Assembly: GCA_009881125.1 (NCBI GenBank)
Contig: WXFH01000047.1
Coordinates: 1-50,327, forward strand
From: Acidaminobacter sp.
Lineage (GTDB): Bacteria; Bacillota_A; Clostridia; Peptostreptococcales; Acidaminobacteraceae
Direction of reading: 5' to 3'
DNA: 50,327 bases
A program made the translations under genes and the position numbers. Position 1 is the first letter of the stretch, and every line of letters starts with the position of its first letter. Below the pieces are notes generated by a model. The model saw only the letters and a list, made by a program, of their open reading frames with translations, did not search any database and had not been told where the DNA came from. Of the stretch, positions 1 through 7,850 are shown piece by piece.

Positions 1-20
1 CACCCTTGGAGCCATTTCTT

Positions 21-109
21 GCCGGAGTGGCGGAACTGGCAGACGCACAGGACTTAAAATCCTGCGGTCCTCAAAGACCGTACCGGTTCGATTCCGGTCT
101 CCGGCACCA
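21..109 (+). tRNA. tRNA-Leu (TAA)
   Basis: Acceptor GCCGGAG pairs with CTCCGGC. The anticodon loop CTTAAAA gives TAA, and the long variable arm is typical of leucine tRNAs. CCA is encoded at 107-109. First of ten tRNAs in a + strand cluster. Confidence 0.97.
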
Positions 110-235
110 AGTTAGTTTTTTTATGCGAATGCGGGGCATTAGCCGCTGAGCAAAAAAACGGTCTTTTCCCGAAGGGAAAAGAAACTACCTTAAGTAGTTT
201 TAAGTAATTATTAGTAATGCATGTACCACACTCGT

Positions 236-311
236 CGCGGAGTGGAGCAGATGGAAGCTCGTCGGGCTCATAACCCGGAGGTCGCAGGTTCGAATCCTGT
301 CTCCGCAACCA
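236..311 (+). tRNA. initiator tRNA-fMet (CAT)
   Basis: The anticodon is CAT, with the run of G-C pairs in the anticodon stem expected of an initiator. Acceptor position 1 (C236) faces A307, the C1-A72 mismatch that marks formyl-methionine initiator tRNA. CCA is encoded at 309-311. Confidence 0.96.
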
Positions 312-321
312 TTTAATTCTC

Positions 322-396
322 GGCCCCTTGGTCAAGCGGTCAAGACACCGCCCTTTCACGGCGGTAACAGGGGTTCGATTCCCCTAGGGGTCACCA
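322..396 (+). tRNA. tRNA-Glu (TTC)
   Basis: Acceptor GGCCCCT pairs with AGGGGTC (one G-T pair). The anticodon loop CTTTCAC gives TTC. CCA is encoded at 394-396, and only 10 bp separate it from the fMet gene. Confidence 0.97.
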
Positions 397-401
397 TTTA
401 C

Positions 402-477
402 GGGAGCTTAGCTCAGCTGGGAGAGCATTTGCCTTACAAGCAAGAGGTCACAGGTTCGATCCCTGTAGCTCCCACCA
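402..477 (+). tRNA. tRNA-Val (TAC)
   Basis: Acceptor GGGAGCT pairs with AGCTCCC. The anticodon loop CTTACAA gives TAC. CCA is encoded at 475-477. Confidence 0.97.
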
Positions 478-559
478 AACTACCTTAAAAGTAGTAAAGG
501 TGGAAAGTTTACTTAGCGTCATCTCAAACGCGAGGTAAAAGGAAGCCGTAAGAAACCAC

Positions 560-636
560 GGCCTGGTAGTTCAGTTGGTTAGAACGCTAGCCTGTCACGC
601 TAGAGGTCGAGGGTTCGAGTCCCTTCTAGGTCGCCA
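560..636 (+). tRNA. tRNA-Asp (GTC)
   Basis: Acceptor GGCCTGG pairs with CTAGGTC using two G-T pairs. The anticodon loop CTGTCAC gives GTC, the discriminator base is G633, and CCA is encoded at 634-636. Confidence 0.96.
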
Positions 637-653
637 ATTACAATTAAAAACAT

Positions 654-738
654 GGGGGGGTTCCCGAGTGGCCAAAGGGGACGGACTGTAAATCCGTTAT
701 CTACGATTTCGAAGGTTCGAATCCTTCTCCCCCCACCA
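654..738 (+). tRNA. tRNA-Tyr (GTA)
   Basis: The acceptor is a G-run at 654-660 pairing with TCCCCCC at 728-734. The anticodon loop CTGTAAA gives GTA, and the long variable arm is expected of bacterial tyrosine tRNA. CCA is encoded at 736-738. Confidence 0.95.
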
Positions 739-783
739 AAGTACCTTTAATAGGTTCATAATGTACCGAATCTTCAATTTTAT

Positions 784-858
784 GCGGAAGTGGCTCAGAG
801 GTAGAGCATCGCCTTGCCAAGGCGAGGGTCGCGAGTTCGAATCTCGTCTTCCGCTCCA
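784..858 (+). tRNA. tRNA-Gly (GCC)
   Basis: Acceptor GCGGAAG pairs with CTTCCGC. The anticodon loop TTGCCAA gives GCC. The discriminator is T855 and CCA is encoded at 856-858. Confidence 0.97.
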
Positions 859-870
859 ATGAATTTCAGA

Positions 871-898
871 CGTAACTACTAGGCGCCTAGTAGTTGCG
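871..898. repeat. perfect palindrome in tRNA spacer
   Basis: Bases 874-895 form a perfect 22 bp palindrome centred on GGCGCC, extended to 871-898 with one G-T pair. It would fold into a hairpin in the precursor between tRNA-Gly and tRNA-Lys. Related AACTAC...GTAGT dyads lie in the spacers after tRNA-Leu (182-200) and tRNA-Val (478-495). A role as a processing site is only a guess. Confidence 0.6.
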
Positions 899-907
899 AA
901 TGAACAT

Positions 908-983
908 GACCCATTAGCTCAGTCGGTAGAGCACTTGACTTTTAATCAAGGTGTCCCGCGTTCGAGCCGCGGATGGGTCACCA
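908..983 (+). tRNA. tRNA-Lys (TTT)
   Basis: Acceptor GACCCAT pairs with ATGGGTC. The anticodon loop CTTTTAA gives TTT. CCA is encoded at 981-983. Confidence 0.97.
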
Positions 984-987
984 ATCT

Positions 988-1062
<75 letters not shown>

Positions 1063-1069
1063 AAAATAT

Positions 1070-1146
1070 GCGCTCGTAGCTCAGTTGGATAGAGTGTCTG
1101 ACTACGAATCAGAAGGTCGGGGGTTCGAATCCCTCCGGGCGCACCA
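1070..1146 (+). tRNA. tRNA-Arg (ACG)
   Basis: Acceptor GCGCTCG pairs with CGGGCGC (one T-G pair). The anticodon loop CTACGAA gives ACG. CCA is encoded at 1144-1146. Last gene of the tRNA cluster. Confidence 0.97.
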
Positions 1147-1167
1147 TTAAAAACCACGTACATCAAG

Positions 1168-1203
1168 GCCTCCGAGAAATCGGAGGCTTTGGTGTTTTTT
1201 GTT
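1168..1203 (+). terminator. terminator of the tRNA cluster
   Basis: Perfect 8 bp stem GCCTCCGA/TCGGAGGC with a GAAA loop, followed by a T-rich tract that includes TTTTTT. It lies 21 bp after the last tRNA. Confidence 0.85.
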
Positions 1204-1222
1204 GTGAGAAACTCGGTGCCTG

Positions 1223-1253
1223 GAGAAACTCGGTGTCAGACACCGAGTTTCTC
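1223..1253. repeat. 31 bp perfect palindrome of the GGTGTCAGACACC family
   Basis: GAGAAACTCGGTGTC, a central A, then the exact reverse complement (15-1-15). Just upstream, 1206-1222 carries a partial copy (GAGAAACTCGGTGCCTG). The element recurs in other intergenic sites: 13987-14176, 18724-18795 and 49088-49130. Confidence 0.85.
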
Positions 1254-1281
1254 AAAATGATAGAACTAGACACCAAATTTT

Positions 1282-1320
1282 ACCTCATGAAAACGAATGT
1301 GTTTCATGAGGTATTTTATT
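1282..1320 (+). terminator. terminator-like hairpin
   Basis: The stem ACCTCATGAAA/TTTCATGAGGT encloses a short loop and is followed by ATTTTATT. It may stop read-through from the tRNA cluster before the next gene. Confidence 0.5.
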
Positions 1321-1339
1321 GAAAATTTCAAATATTAAA

Positions 1340-1369
1340 TTGATTTTATATCTATAAATGTGATAATAT
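1340..1369 (+). promoter_or_regulatory. candidate promoter of the FtsL-like gene
   Basis: TTGATT at 1340-1345, then an 18 bp spacer and TAATAT at 1364-1369, in an AT-rich stretch upstream of the gene starting at 1507. Confidence 0.4.
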
Positions 1370-1506
1370 ATAAATGTAGACACAAAATAACAAAAATGAC
1401 AATAATAACTAAATATTACCAATTCGAAACTGAATAACCTGATAAAATCAACTTAAATATAGCCCAACGCTTCTTCTACCTGATAGATTCTGAAGGAGGC
1501 TTGTCA

Positions 1507-1992
1507 TTGTCTAATTACAAAACTCAACAAGACTTTGTTTATTATGATGATTATTGGAAATACGTCATTGATAAGAATATGAAAGAAGCACAGCTGCGTT
1601 ATGAGACTGAGTTATGTCAGCGGCATGAAAATAAGAGATTAAATGCTGCAATTCAGGTTATTGCTATATGTGCAGTTCTTTGCCTGGCATTTTCCGGAGT
1701 TGTGATCCGCAGCGCAGCGATCTACCAGGCTAAATATGATGTCCATATTTTACATAGCGAGATTCGAGACATGCAGCTTGAAGTGGAAGAATTGAGGGCT
1801 CACATCGACAATGCAGTATCGCTCAGCCATGTAGAATCAGTTGCTTTAAATGAATTGAAAATGCAATACCCTGAGTCAAATCAAATCGTCCATGTTGCAT
1901 TAAACTGGAATTATACTATGGACGACACAGCAGAAGACAGCCAAATAGCAGTAGTTGAGAAGGGTCTTGCGTTTGCAGCGAAATTGAATTGA
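1507..1992 (+). CDS. FtsL/DivIC-like bitopic membrane protein
   Basis: A 161-residue protein with the plan of a septum-formation (FtsL/DivIC-type) protein. It has an acidic/basic cytoplasmic N-terminus, one hydrophobic segment at about residues 46-68 (AIQVIAICAVLCLAFSGVVI), then a heptad-rich stretch (LHSEIRDMQLEVEELRAHI) likely to form an extracytoplasmic coiled coil. The short motif LKMQYPESNQIV resembles the end of such domains. Two TTG codons compete. The one at 1507 is preferred because AAGGAGG at 1493-1499 sits 7 bp before it, whereas the TTG at 1501 touches the ribosome site. Assignment is from architecture, not from strong sequence identity. Confidence 0.6.
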   Translation: MSNYKTQQDFVYYDDYWKYVIDKNMKEAQLRYETELCQRHENKRLNAAIQVIAICAVLCLAFSGVVIRSAAIYQAKYDVHILHSEIRDMQLEVEELRAHIDNAVSLSHVESVALNELKMQYPESNQIVHVALNWNYTMDDTAEDSQIAVVEKGLAFAAKLN

Positions 1993-2013
1993 ATTTTTCC
2001 TTGCCGAAACTGA

Positions 2014-2062
2014 AAAAGGTGCAGTTTTGTTATGACCATGTCATAGCAAAACCGCACCTTTT
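2014..2062. terminator. strong terminator after the FtsL-like gene
   Basis: An 18 bp stem with one mismatch (2018-2035 with 2041-2058) and a CCATG loop, flanked by AAAAA and TTTT, so it could work in both directions. Confidence 0.85.
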
Positions 2063-2372
2063 GTATTAAGTGGCGAGTAAAGATCAATAAATTCATATCT
2101 GACTGAGCAACCAACCGAATTTGCCTTTTGAAGCGGTTGATTTACAGGAAATTGTCTATGATATAGGCCTGAGTTTAATGGAACCAGAATTAGGACATGG
2201 GCGTCTAAACATTTGCGTTACTTACTTCTCATGTTCTTTACAATCTTGTGGCATTGACATTAAAACATAATTACAAATGCTTAGCAGTTCCCCCTAGCAA
2301 TTTAAATGCGGGTATAATGATGTTGTACGGAAAAATAACTGTAACAGAGCAACGAAAGGGGTTTTAAGACAG
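2063..2372. other. intergenic region before the amidase, with possible gene remnant
   Basis: No convincing gene. An open stretch from TTG 2121 to the stop at 2268-2270 (49 codons) has a protein-like composition but no ribosome site and no recognised relative, so it may be a decayed gene. A TATAAT at 2313-2318, 60 bp before the amidase start, is a likely -10 box with a weak -35. Confidence 0.4.
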
Positions 2373-4730
2373 ATGAGAAAGTTGTGGACCGTTTGGTTAC
2401 TTATGATTGCTATGCTGCTCGGCGTTGTCCAGCCTTCGATGGCTGGCGAAGCGAGATTAGGATTTAAAATAGAGGTTGATGGGAAAGTACAGGATTATAC
2501 TGCCAGGACTGTAACAATTGAAGTTAAGGATGAGGAGATCACCATCGGCGACATGCCTGCCATTATACTTGAGGGAAGAACGCTGGTTCCAATTAAGGAA
2601 GTCTTTGAAAGCGAAGGTTTTGGCGCAAAGGTGGAATGGAATCACGAGAAAAAGGAAGTAACCGTGTCTTACAACGGCAACACGATCGTGGTCGCCATCA
2701 ATAGCAATGTCGCCTATGTCAATGGTGAGAAGAAGCAAATTGATCCGGACAACGCCAAAGTTGTCCCCAAACTCATCAGAGATACAGATAAGAAGTATGC
2801 TAAGACCATGATCCCATTAAGATTTGTTTCAGAAACGCTCGGCTATGAGGTTGCTTGGGATCCTATCTCTTACACCGCTGCGATTATTGCTCAGGAAAGT
2901 GAACCGGCTCCAGCTCCTGTTCCTGATCCGGAGCCAGTACCAACGCCTGAGCCAACGCCGGTGCCTCAACCACAACCACAACCAGAACCTCAGCCAGAAC
3001 CAGAACCAGCAGCGTTGCCAGAATACGATTCAGATATTGATGATGCTTTGAGTACCAACAGCAATTTCGTATTAACCACAGGCAGCAGTGTGAAATCATT
3101 GCCCACATCATTAAAGCGAAATCCAATTCTTTGGACTGACGGAAATCCAAATAATGCAGTACCTTTGAGTATGCCGGAAGCAATCGAGGACTTTGAAGAC
3201 ATTGACGGTGATGTTGTGAAGCTTCAGTCCTTGAAGTATACACTCAACAGCAACAGACCTAGGTTCGAAATTTCCGCTTCCGGAGCTATCTCAGACATCA
3301 AGGTTCAAACTATGGATAAGAAGATCGTCATGGACGTCGTAAACGCTCAAAATGGTTTGTCTCAGCAGACATATACCAACAATCCTGTGGCATCGGGAGT
3401 CCGGACAAGCCAGTTTGCAGTGGATCCTATGACGACCAGAGTTGTCATAGACTTAAAAAGCAACAACGAAAGGTGCAGCGTCACTTTAAGCGAAGACAGA
3501 AAAAGTCTGATCGTCGAATTTGAGCCTAAAACCATTCACACCGTTGAGCTTGGACAAAGTCATCTCGGAGATTTCATTCGGGTCTCCGGTATGGCTCCAA
3601 CGAGTGTAAAGACCTTCAGAATGTCGGATCCGGATCGGGTGGTTATTGATCTCGTGGGTACGCAGTCTTCCATCGGCTGGAGGGAAGCTGAGGCGAGTGG
3701 GCAATTTGTGACCGGCATCAGGACAGACCAGTACAACGCCGCAACAACCCGCGTGGTGGCCGTGATGGACGGGACAGCGAACTATGAAGTGATCCAGAAC
3801 GGTTCTGAAACCTGGATTCAATTTACGCAGACTGGGCTGAAAAACTTCGAATATACGAGCAGTGACATGAATCCAATGATTCGCTTCAACCAGAGAGACT
3901 TGAGCTTTGACAAATCGGATATCGAAGTGATTGACGATTACGAGAACATGACCTATACTTTCATACTTCCGGAAGATGTTTCCAACAGTTTTGGAAGCGG
4001 TAAGCTGGTTGTGGATGATCGAGCCATTGATAATATTGAATTGAAACAGGATCCGGACGGCAAAACGCGGATTGTCATTAAACAGCTGGAGTACTATGAG
4101 TACAAGCTGGAAGTGACGGCCAAGGGCATTGTGATCGCAGGCTATAAGCCCAAAGCGCTTTATGACAAAATTGTCGTTATAGACGCAGGACACGGCGGTT
4201 CAGACCCAGGTGCGGTGGCTGGTGGCGAACATGAAAAGTCCATCAACCTGATGGTCTCGAATTACGTCAAATCGCTTTTCGATGGATCCGAGGATTACAA
4301 GGTGTACTATACCAGAACGACCGACGTCAACAAAAGCCTTCAATACAGGACAGACCTTGCGAATACGTTAGAGGCGGACATTTTTGTCAGCATTCACAAC
4401 AATGCCATGAATACATCAGCATTTCAAGGGATGGAAACACTCTATATGCCAGGTGGATCGACGACAAAATTGAGTTCGATTTCAATCGCAAAGATTTTCC
4501 ATGAAACGCTGCTTCCAATAGTGGATGTTGCAGACCGGGGCTTGAAGCCGCGAGATGGTTTGTATGTCCTGAGGCATACTAAAATGCCTGCAATTATTTT
4601 GGAACTCGGTTTTATGACGAATCCAAGTGATCTGGCGAAGCTGACGAACCCTGAGGTTCAGCAGCGCGTCGCGGAGGGCATTTATCAGGCGACTGAAACT
4701 GTCTTCAACCGATTCCCAACAACCAGATAG
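2373..4730 (+). CDS. secreted N-acetylmuramoyl-L-alanine amidase (AMIN + Amidase_3)
   Basis: A cell-wall hydrolase of 785 residues that cuts the bond between N-acetylmuramic acid and L-alanine of the stem peptide outside the membrane. Residues 1-25 are a signal peptide (cut near PSMAGEA). Residues 30-170 resemble the copper-amine-oxidase N-terminal fold common in clostridial exoproteins (GRTLVPIKEVFES, TMIPLRFVSETLGY). A Pro/Glu/Gln-rich linker follows at about 175-215, then AMIN-like repeats around 290-490. The C-terminal zinc amidase domain (about 600-780) shows GHGG with His607, Glu621 in HEKSINL, His675 in SIHNN and Glu744 in ILELGFMTNP, matching the zinc ligands and catalytic Glu of Amidase_3. 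It stands alone. Confidence 0.93.
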   Translation: MRKLWTVWLLMIAMLLGVVQPSMAGEARLGFKIEVDGKVQDYTARTVTIEVKDEEITIGDMPAIILEGRTLVPIKEVFESEGFGAKVEWNHEKKEVTVSYNGNTIVVAINSNVAYVNGEKKQIDPDNAKVVPKLIRDTDKKYAKTMIPLRFVSETLGYEVAWDPISYTAAIIAQESEPAPAPVPDPEPVPTPEPTPVPQPQPQPEPQPEPEPAALPEYDSDIDDALSTNSNFVLTTGSSVKSLPTSLKRNPILWTDGNPNNAVPLSMPEAIEDFEDIDGDVVKLQSLKYTLNSNRPRFEISASGAISDIKVQTMDKKIVMDVVNAQNGLSQQTYTNNPVASGVRTSQFAVDPMTTRVVIDLKSNNERCSVTLSEDRKSLIVEFEPKTIHTVELGQSHLGDFIRVSGMAPTSVKTFRMSDPDRVVIDLVGTQSSIGWREAEASGQFVTGIRTDQYNAATTRVVAVMDGTANYEVIQNGSETWIQFTQTGLKNFEYTSSDMNPMIRFNQRDLSFDKSDIEVIDDYENMTYTFILPEDVSNSFGSGKLVVDDRAIDNIELKQDPDGKTRIVIKQLEYYEYKLEVTAKGIVIAGYKPKALYDKIVVIDAGHGGSDPGAVAGGEHEKSINLMVSNYVKSLFDGSEDYKVYYTRTTDVNKSLQYRTDLANTLEADIFVSIHNNAMNTSAFQGMETLYMPGGSTTKLSSISIAKIFHETLLPIVDVADRGLKPRDGLYVLRHTKMPAIILELGFMTNPSDLAKLTNPEVQQRVAEGIYQATETVFNRFPTTR

Positions 4731-4761
4731 AATAAGACAAGATGCTTGAATGAGGTGTGCC

Positions 4762-6132
4762 ATGGAGATTCAAAAAAGTAGACTGCCGCGCTTTATGATC
4801 GTAGGGACAGGCAGCGGCTCCGGAAAGACAACGGTCACCTGCGCCGTGATGAAGGCAATGCAGCTGAGAGGCAATCGTGTCACCGGCTTCAAATGCGGCC
4901 CGGATTTTATTGATCCAATGTTTCATTCGAGTGTGATTGGCGTCAAATCCCGCAATCTCGATATATTTTTGAGCGGGGAGGAGGGGGTTCGATTCCTTCT
5001 CGCCAGGTCATCGCAGGATGCGGATCTTTCCATTATTGAAGGCGTTATGGGGATGTATGATGGCGTCAGCATGACCTCTGATGAGGCGTCGTCAAATCAT
5101 CTCGCCAGGTTGACCGGTACACCGGAAATCCTGGTTGTGGAGGTCGGCGGAATGGCGCTTTCCCTCGCTGCGCTGATCCAGGGCTATTTGAATTTCAGAC
5201 CCAATCTGATCAAGGGGATCATTTTGAATCAGTGCTCCGAGGGTCTGTATGCGTATTACAAAGACATGATTGAGTCTCAGCTTGGCATCCGGGTTTATGG
5301 TTATTTGCCGATGGTGGAGGAAGCGACCATCGGCAGCAGGCACTTAGGGCTTGTCACGGCGGACGAAATTGCGGATTTGCAGACTAAAATCCAGAAGCTT
5401 GCTGAAGCCGCGGAGCGTTCCATAGACCTGGACGGATTGACCGAGCTCGCACGTGAAGCAGAGGTCCTGGAATGGACGGATCTATGGCAGTCTGTTCGTA
5501 AAACTTCAGGCAATAAAATCAGAATTGGCGTGGCCAGGGACAAGGCATTTTGTTTTTTCTATCAGGACAATCTCGATCTGCTGGAAGCCCTTGGCGCGGA
5601 GATTGCTTTCTTCTCGCCGCTGGAGGACTCGGCGCTGCCTGAGGATCTGCAGGGACTGATTCTTTATGGCGGATACCCTGAGCTATATGGGGAACAGCTG
5701 TCTCACAACACTTCAATGCTGGACAGCGTAAGGACTGCTGTTCAAAATCATCTGCCAACGCTGGCGGAGTGCGGCGGCTTTATGTATCTCCTCGAGACCA
5801 TGGTAGACGCTGAAGGCCAGCGACACGCAATGGTGGGGGCGATTGAGGGCGAATCTAAAATGCTGAATCACCTGATTCGTTTTGGCTATGCCAAAATGAA
5901 GGCATTGAAGGATAATCTCCTATGTGAGGCCGGTGCGGAAGTTCCCGTCCATGAGTTTCATTATTCGGACAGCGATCACAACGGCGAAGGCTTTTTTGTT
6001 GAAAAGAAGCAGCGCAGCTGGCACTGCGTCAACCTTACAGAGACTTTATTTGCCGGTTATCCGCATCTGCATTACGGCAGCCGGCCTGAGCTGATGGTGA
6101 GGTTTTTGGAAGCTTGTAAGGGCAAAAAATAA
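4762..6132 (+). CDS. cbiA: cobyrinate a,c-diamide synthase (CobB/CbiA family)
   Basis: Uses ATP and glutamine to amidate the a and c carboxylates of (hydrogeno)cobyrinic acid in cobalamin synthesis. The N-terminal half is a dethiobiotin-synthase-like ATPase with P-loop GTGSGSGKTT at residues 15-24 and KCGPDFIDPMFH. The C-terminal half is a class I-type amidotransferase with the nucleophile in LAECGGFMYL (Cys337) and the late HEFHYS and LHYGSRP motifs. An in-frame ATG lies at 4750, but GAGGTG at 4752-4757 favours the start at 4762 (456 aa). No other cobalamin genes are near. The window does encode one B12-binding protein (31854-32483). Exact copy of the ACCATCGGCAAA motif at 5304-5315. Confidence 0.92.
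   Translation: MEIQKSRLPRFMIVGTGSGSGKTTVTCAVMKAMQLRGNRVTGFKCGPDFIDPMFHSSVIGVKSRNLDIFLSGEEGVRFLLARSSQDADLSIIEGVMGMYDGVSMTSDEASSNHLARLTGTPEILVVEVGGMALSLAALIQGYLNFRPNLIKGIILNQCSEGLYAYYKDMIESQLGIRVYGYLPMVEEATIGSRHLGLVTADEIADLQTKIQKLAEAAERSIDLDGLTELAREAEVLEWTDLWQSVRKTSGNKIRIGVARDKAFCFFYQDNLDLLEALGAEIAFFSPLEDSALPEDLQGLILYGGYPELYGEQLSHNTSMLDSVRTAVQNHLPTLAECGGFMYLLETMVDAEGQRHAMVGAIEGESKMLNHLIRFGYAKMKALKDNLLCEAGAEVPVHEFHYSDSDHNGEGFFVEKKQRSWHCVNLTETLFAGYPHLHYGSRPELMVRFLEACKGKK
5304..5315 (-). repeat. copy of the 12-mer ACCATCGGCAAA
   Basis: Exact match on the - strand inside the cobyrinate diamide synthase gene, where it encodes part of YLPMVEE. An imperfect copy (ACCATCGGCAGC) lies 10 bp away at 5326-5337 on the other strand. 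Confidence 0.9.
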
Positions 6133-6133
6133 T

Positions 6134-6201
6134 AAAGGGACGGCGCAAGGTCTTATGGCAGTCAGTTTTGACAGTCTGCCTGCACTTGCTCCGTCCCTTT
6201 T
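6134..6201. terminator. bidirectional terminator between convergent genes
   Basis: Outer stem AAAGGGACGG/CCGTCCCTTT with GCAAG/CTTGC continuing it and an inner hairpin at the tip. A- and T-tracts lie on the two sides. It ends both the + strand cobyrinate gene and the - strand aminotransferase gene. Confidence 0.8.
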
Positions 6202-6218
6202 ACTGTTCTATGAAATTG

Positions 6219-7385
6219 CTAAATGCTGTCGAGGGATTCAATATAAGTCCGGATTCTTCTGAAGGCTTCTCGAAGCATGTTTTCCGAACCGGCAAAGACC
6301 AGCCTGAGATAGCCTTCTCCCATGGCGCCAAAGGCAGAGCCCGGAACAGTAAGAACTCTGGCGTGATGAATCAGGTCCTCGGCGAAAGCCTGAGAGGATT
6401 TGCCGAAGGCTTTGATGTTGACGAAGGCGTAAAAGGTGCCGGCTATGGTGTGGCAGGTGATCCCGGGGATGGATGCGAGCTCTTCAAGAACCAGATCACG
6501 ATTCGTGATGTACTGGGCGCGCATCTCGCTGATGTCGGCGTCACCTTTCTCTATAGCTTCCGCTGCGGCGGCCTGTATAAACTCAGGAAGACAGGACGCA
6601 ATGCCCTCCTGAAGCTTAGGCATATTGGAAATGATTCGCGGATCGCCCACAACATACCCAATGCGCCAGCCGGTCATGGCATAGGTTTTTGAGAAACTGT
6701 TGACGATCAGGATATTCTCGCGGATGCGGTCGAATTCTGCAAGACTGTGATGGCAGGCGTTATCGTAAACCAGCGCCTCGTAAACCTCGTCGGACACCAC
6801 GAACAGATCGTGACGCTCTACAACTTCCGCGATTTTTTTCATACCCTCATAGGGGATGACCGCTCCCAAAGGATTGCTTGGAGAGTTGAGTATCATGGCT
6901 TTTGTCTTTTCGGTGATGGCAGCTTCGATATCCTCCGCCTGGATGCAAAAATGGTTTTTCTCGTAGACCGGAACCGGAACCGGGATCCCGCCGAGGAGGC
7001 GGATCTGGCCCGCATAATTTGGATAGCCCGGATCGGGGATTAATACCTCATCCCCGGGATTGACAACACAGACGAGTGACAGCAAAATAGCCTCCATGCC
7101 GCCAAAGGCAATCATGACATGATCCTCTGTGTGAGGGGCATTCAGCTGCTTTGAGTACTTTTCGGCAATGGCTTTTCTAAGTGACAGGATGCCGGCGTTT
7201 CCCACGTAATGGGTTTTGTTTTCATCCATGGCTTTTTTGGCAGCGTCTTTGATGAAGGCCGGTGTATCAAAGACAGGTTCGCCGACGGTCAGGCTAATGA
7301 CATCCTCATATTGGGCGGCAAGCTTAAACATCTTTCTAATTCCGGATGCCGGATAATGCTGGACGACTTCTGACAGTGTTTTCAA
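6219..7385 (-). CDS. PLP-dependent class I/II aminotransferase
   Basis: A fold-type I aminotransferase of 388 residues that moves an amino group between an amino acid and a 2-oxo acid. Seen are the N-terminal SLTVGEPVFDTP, the cofactor-contact region YPNYAGQIRLLGG, NSPSNPLGAV, SDEVYEALVY and the PLP-lysine segment SFSKTYAMTGWRIGYV. The substrate (Asp, Ala or aromatic) cannot be read from sequence. A longer reading frame begins at 7451, but the TTG at 7385 is preceded by GGAGG at 9 bp spacing and begins with the family-like MKTLSEVVQHYPASGIRK, so 7385 is chosen. Monocistronic. Confidence 0.9.
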   Translation of the reverse strand: MKTLSEVVQHYPASGIRKMFKLAAQYEDVISLTVGEPVFDTPAFIKDAAKKAMDENKTHYVGNAGILSLRKAIAEKYSKQLNAPHTEDHVMIAFGGMEAILLSLVCVVNPGDEVLIPDPGYPNYAGQIRLLGGIPVPVPVYEKNHFCIQAEDIEAAITEKTKAMILNSPSNPLGAVIPYEGMKKIAEVVERHDLFVVSDEVYEALVYDNACHHSLAEFDRIRENILIVNSFSKTYAMTGWRIGYVVGDPRIISNMPKLQEGIASCLPEFIQAAAAEAIEKGDADISEMRAQYITNRDLVLEELASIPGITCHTIAGTFYAFVNIKAFGKSSQAFAEDLIHHARVLTVPGSAFGAMGEGYLRLVFAGSENMLREAFRRIRTYIESLDSI

Positions 7386-7850
7386 AAGGGATCGCCTCCA
7401 GTTGGGGAATAGTGTGCTGTGTACAACCTTGAAGGTAGGTGGTTCAAACATGATAAAGCAGTGGATACTTTCTTGCTTCCTTTAGGATTTTTATGCTTGA
7501 GAGTGCATAGTAGTCAATGAAGCGTAAAATCCTAAAAATTCTGATTATTGATCTGGTTATTGTACATGAACCACATGGAAACACAATGAGTTTTACGATG
7601 GTATTTATTGTGTACCAACACCATTCTACGCTTTTCTGGAGGCTTAGACAATTTGATTTCACAGGATTCTGATATTTCTTTTCAAAACAACATTTGTAAT
7701 TGGAGCTGAATAGATGTATCATTAAAAAAACTATGTCGAACAGCAACAAAAACAATTGCAATTTGCTGAAGTCTTTTGTAAAATAGTAAATAAATATACA
7801 GACGTGCGCATAATTAAGATTGGCGCACCGAAATACTCAGGAGGTAGACC
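7386..7850. other. intergenic region between divergent aminotransferase and carB
   Basis: No gene is supported; the open frame on the - strand here lacks a ribosome site and reads as AT-rich noise. An imperfect inverted repeat (TAGGATTTT near 7482 with AAAATCCTA near 7527) and a hairpin GTGCGC/GCGCAC at 7804-7828 in the carB leader are visible. I see no PyrR-type attenuator. Confidence 0.6.
7756..7784 (+). promoter_or_regulatory. promoter of carB
   Basis: TTGCAA at 7756-7761, exactly 17 bp, then TAAAAT at 7779-7784. It lies 66 bp before the carB start, whose ribosome site is AGGAGG. Confidence 0.6.

Larger units (their letters stand above)
1147..1506. other. intergenic region between tRNA-Arg and the FtsL-like gene
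   Basis: No gene is seen. The region holds, in order, the tRNA terminator (1168-1203), a GGTGTCAGACACC-type palindrome (1223-1253), a second terminator-like hairpin (1282-1320), and an AT-rich segment with a candidate promoter (1340-1369). Confidence 0.7.

Noticed and set aside
54..359. Reading frame antisense to the tRNA cluster
   Set aside because: It consists of the complement of tRNA genes and their spacers; no ribosome site or protein similarity.
6168..7043. Reading frames antisense to the aminotransferase gene
   Set aside because: They mirror the codon pattern of the clearly coding strand and have no family support.
7444..7761. 105-codon frame on the - strand upstream of carB
   Set aside because: AT-rich, no ribosome site, overlaps the aminotransferase start and the carB promoter region, and no recognisable motif.
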